A stretch of DNA of 64,000 bases from Phoenix dactylifera. Lineage: Eukaryota; Streptophyta; Magnoliopsida; Arecales; Arecaceae. Of this stretch, positions 62,761-64,000 are shown piece by piece; the first letter of the stretch is position 1; each line of letters begins with the position of its first letter. Below the pieces are notes generated by a model, which saw only the letters and a list, made by a program, of their open reading frames with translations, had not been told where the DNA came from and did no database searches. A program made the translations under genes and the position numbers. Where the stretch lies: NCBI RefSeq assembly GCF_009389715.1, contig NC_052404.1:9990480-10054479 (forward strand), read 5' to 3'.

Positions 62761-63050
62761 TTGCCATGAGTCGAAAATCACTCCATTTTTATTTTTTTTT
62801 TCCAAAAAGTCCCATTAGCATTAAAAAGGTATTAAAGACCTAATTTTTATTAAGAATATAATAGGAATTATACATAACTTTTTCAGAAAAGTGGATGGTC
62901 AACTAAACATAAGCACTCTGAAAATCTGTTACTTTTCCATGGTCAACCAAATATGTCAAAAGTACTTTTCCAAGCATTCTCTTCCTAAAAATCTCCTTTT
63001 CAGGAATCATATTTCTAGAAAAAAAATACTTCCACTATCGTACACTATCG
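62590..63050 (-). mobile_element. MITE related to the 35.7-kb copy
   Basis: Near full-length relative of the 35725-36196 MITE in opposite orientation, sharing CTCTTATTTGGTTGGAG, AATCACTCCATTTTT, AGACCTAATTTTTATTAAGA and CTTCCTAAAAATCTCCTTTT. The terminal repeats are eroded. Confidence 0.65.
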
Positions 63051-64000
63051 TACAGGTGGAATTTGAAAACCAAAGTACTGGTACAACCATCAAGAAATTT
63101 AGCTGATGAGTTAAATCGATACCTTCTTGATTCTTGCTGCAGGACACAAGTAGCCATTATAGAGCTCATGTTCGGAAGATAACTTTGACGTACATAACTT
63201 TAAATTTCTAACTCAAAAGAATTTATCGGATGTGAATCCGAATCCTGACCATCGACAAATCAGAGGCTATCGCATACTCACATGTGACGGCATCACTAAC
63301 CTCCTCTGGGAAGAGGCGGCTCCCAGCTCTTTTACATAAACAAATCTATGTAGTTGGCCGGCACATGTACATATGCTTTGCTCCCAATGTTTAAACATTG
63401 TGCCGAAAAGTGAGCACAGGATACCTTTGTAGCACAGCCACATAGGATAGCAATCATGCTCCTCACTTCACACAGCTAGAGATGTTCCCTATTGAGAAAA
63501 TATCAAAACAAGCGGGCTTAAGACTTCGGTGAGAAAGAGCGCCGCCTTTGCCAGAAGACGAATAGGATTGTAGATTGGGTAGTCTCTTTCGTAGCTGACC
63601 ACTCTCGTGAAGCGCTTTGAATTGATGTGATACTTGCTCTTAGAGCTTTTAGGAACTTGCTGCTTTCTGACTCTCTTACTCTCTTAGATGTACGTCTATC
63701 TTAGCACATACAAACATACATACATACAGAAAGATGAGGGGGTCTTAGCCAAGATTGATCATCATCGAGCTTGCATGACTGAAATGAGCAAAGAAGCATG
63801 CATGAGCCTGAATGCAATCCAGTCGAGTTCAAACACCGCCATCTTATAAGGACAAAGGTCACCAAATAAAGTGTTCTGCGCATGCCGTCCGATTCAAGCC
63901 AGTACCTCATACCCAATTCCACCAATTCAGGGTCCTCAGATGGTTAATTAGGCAGGTTCATGGAGCTCTTCAGTTCGGTGTGGTTATAGGATCTGCATTT
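63051..64000. other. Intergenic to window end, no gene seen
   Basis: Mixed sequence with a short CATACATACATACA repeat near 63710-63727 and only short open frames. No supported gene or transposon ends. Confidence 0.4.

Overview
This window looks like nuclear DNA from a flowering plant, most likely a monocot and possibly a palm. That placement is inference. It rests on several large Ty3/gypsy and Ty1/copia LTR sequences, GC-rich 5' exons, typical plant intron borders and plant-only families (Alfin-like PHD proteins, a jasmonate-oxygenase-like enzyme, a CRINKLY4-related receptor kinase). I saw no prokaryotic operon, CRISPR array, tRNA or rRNA gene.

Layout. 1-7885 is a Tekay-like Ty3/gypsy chromovirus fossil with LTRs over 2 kb. 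The window begins inside its 5' LTR. 8362-12450 holds the decayed 3' part of a calcium-dependent protein kinase gene. 12.9-13.85 kb is an old L1-type LINE whose 5' part is inverted. 14739-15285 is a hAT-type MITE. 16078-18158 (minus) is an intact three-exon 2-oxoglutarate/Fe(II) dioxygenase of the jasmonate-induced oxygenase type. About 20.75-25.24 kb is a degraded gypsy-like LTR carrying a nested Ty1/copia SIRE-like solo LTR (21724-23719) with clean CTTCT target duplications and an unusual array of GAGTCGACTC palindromes. 25.2-31 kb is intergenic, with a foldback element, a MULE-type MITE and simple repeats.

The second half is gene-richer. 31173-35145 (minus) is an Alfin-like PHD gene in five exons. 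37839-43721 (minus) is a class B DnaJ/Hsp40 gene in three exons. 45990-48932 (minus) is ribosomal protein uL13 (RPL13a) in four exons with a telo-box upstream. A possible orphan first exon, preceded by two G-boxes, lies divergently at 49841. A minus-strand LTR fills about 50.57-52.60 kb. 56974-59364 (minus) is an intact single-exon CRINKLY4-related receptor kinase of 796 residues. 60.33-62.76 kb is a tandem duplication with a 1,217-bp period, in which a 365-bp block is identical between copies while the flanks have diverged.

All five intact genes lie on the minus strand and have unrelated roles (hormone catabolism, chromatin reading, protein folding, translation, receptor signalling), so nothing suggests a gene cluster. 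I did not find an obvious new multi-gene system. The signals I would look at first are the tandem duplication with its identical core and exon-like segment, the palindrome array in the copia LTR, the inverted LINE, the foldback with a microsatellite core, and the U-tract/G-tract motif repeated in introns of three neighbouring genes. Exon borders were placed by eye from GT-AG signals, reading frame and family similarity.
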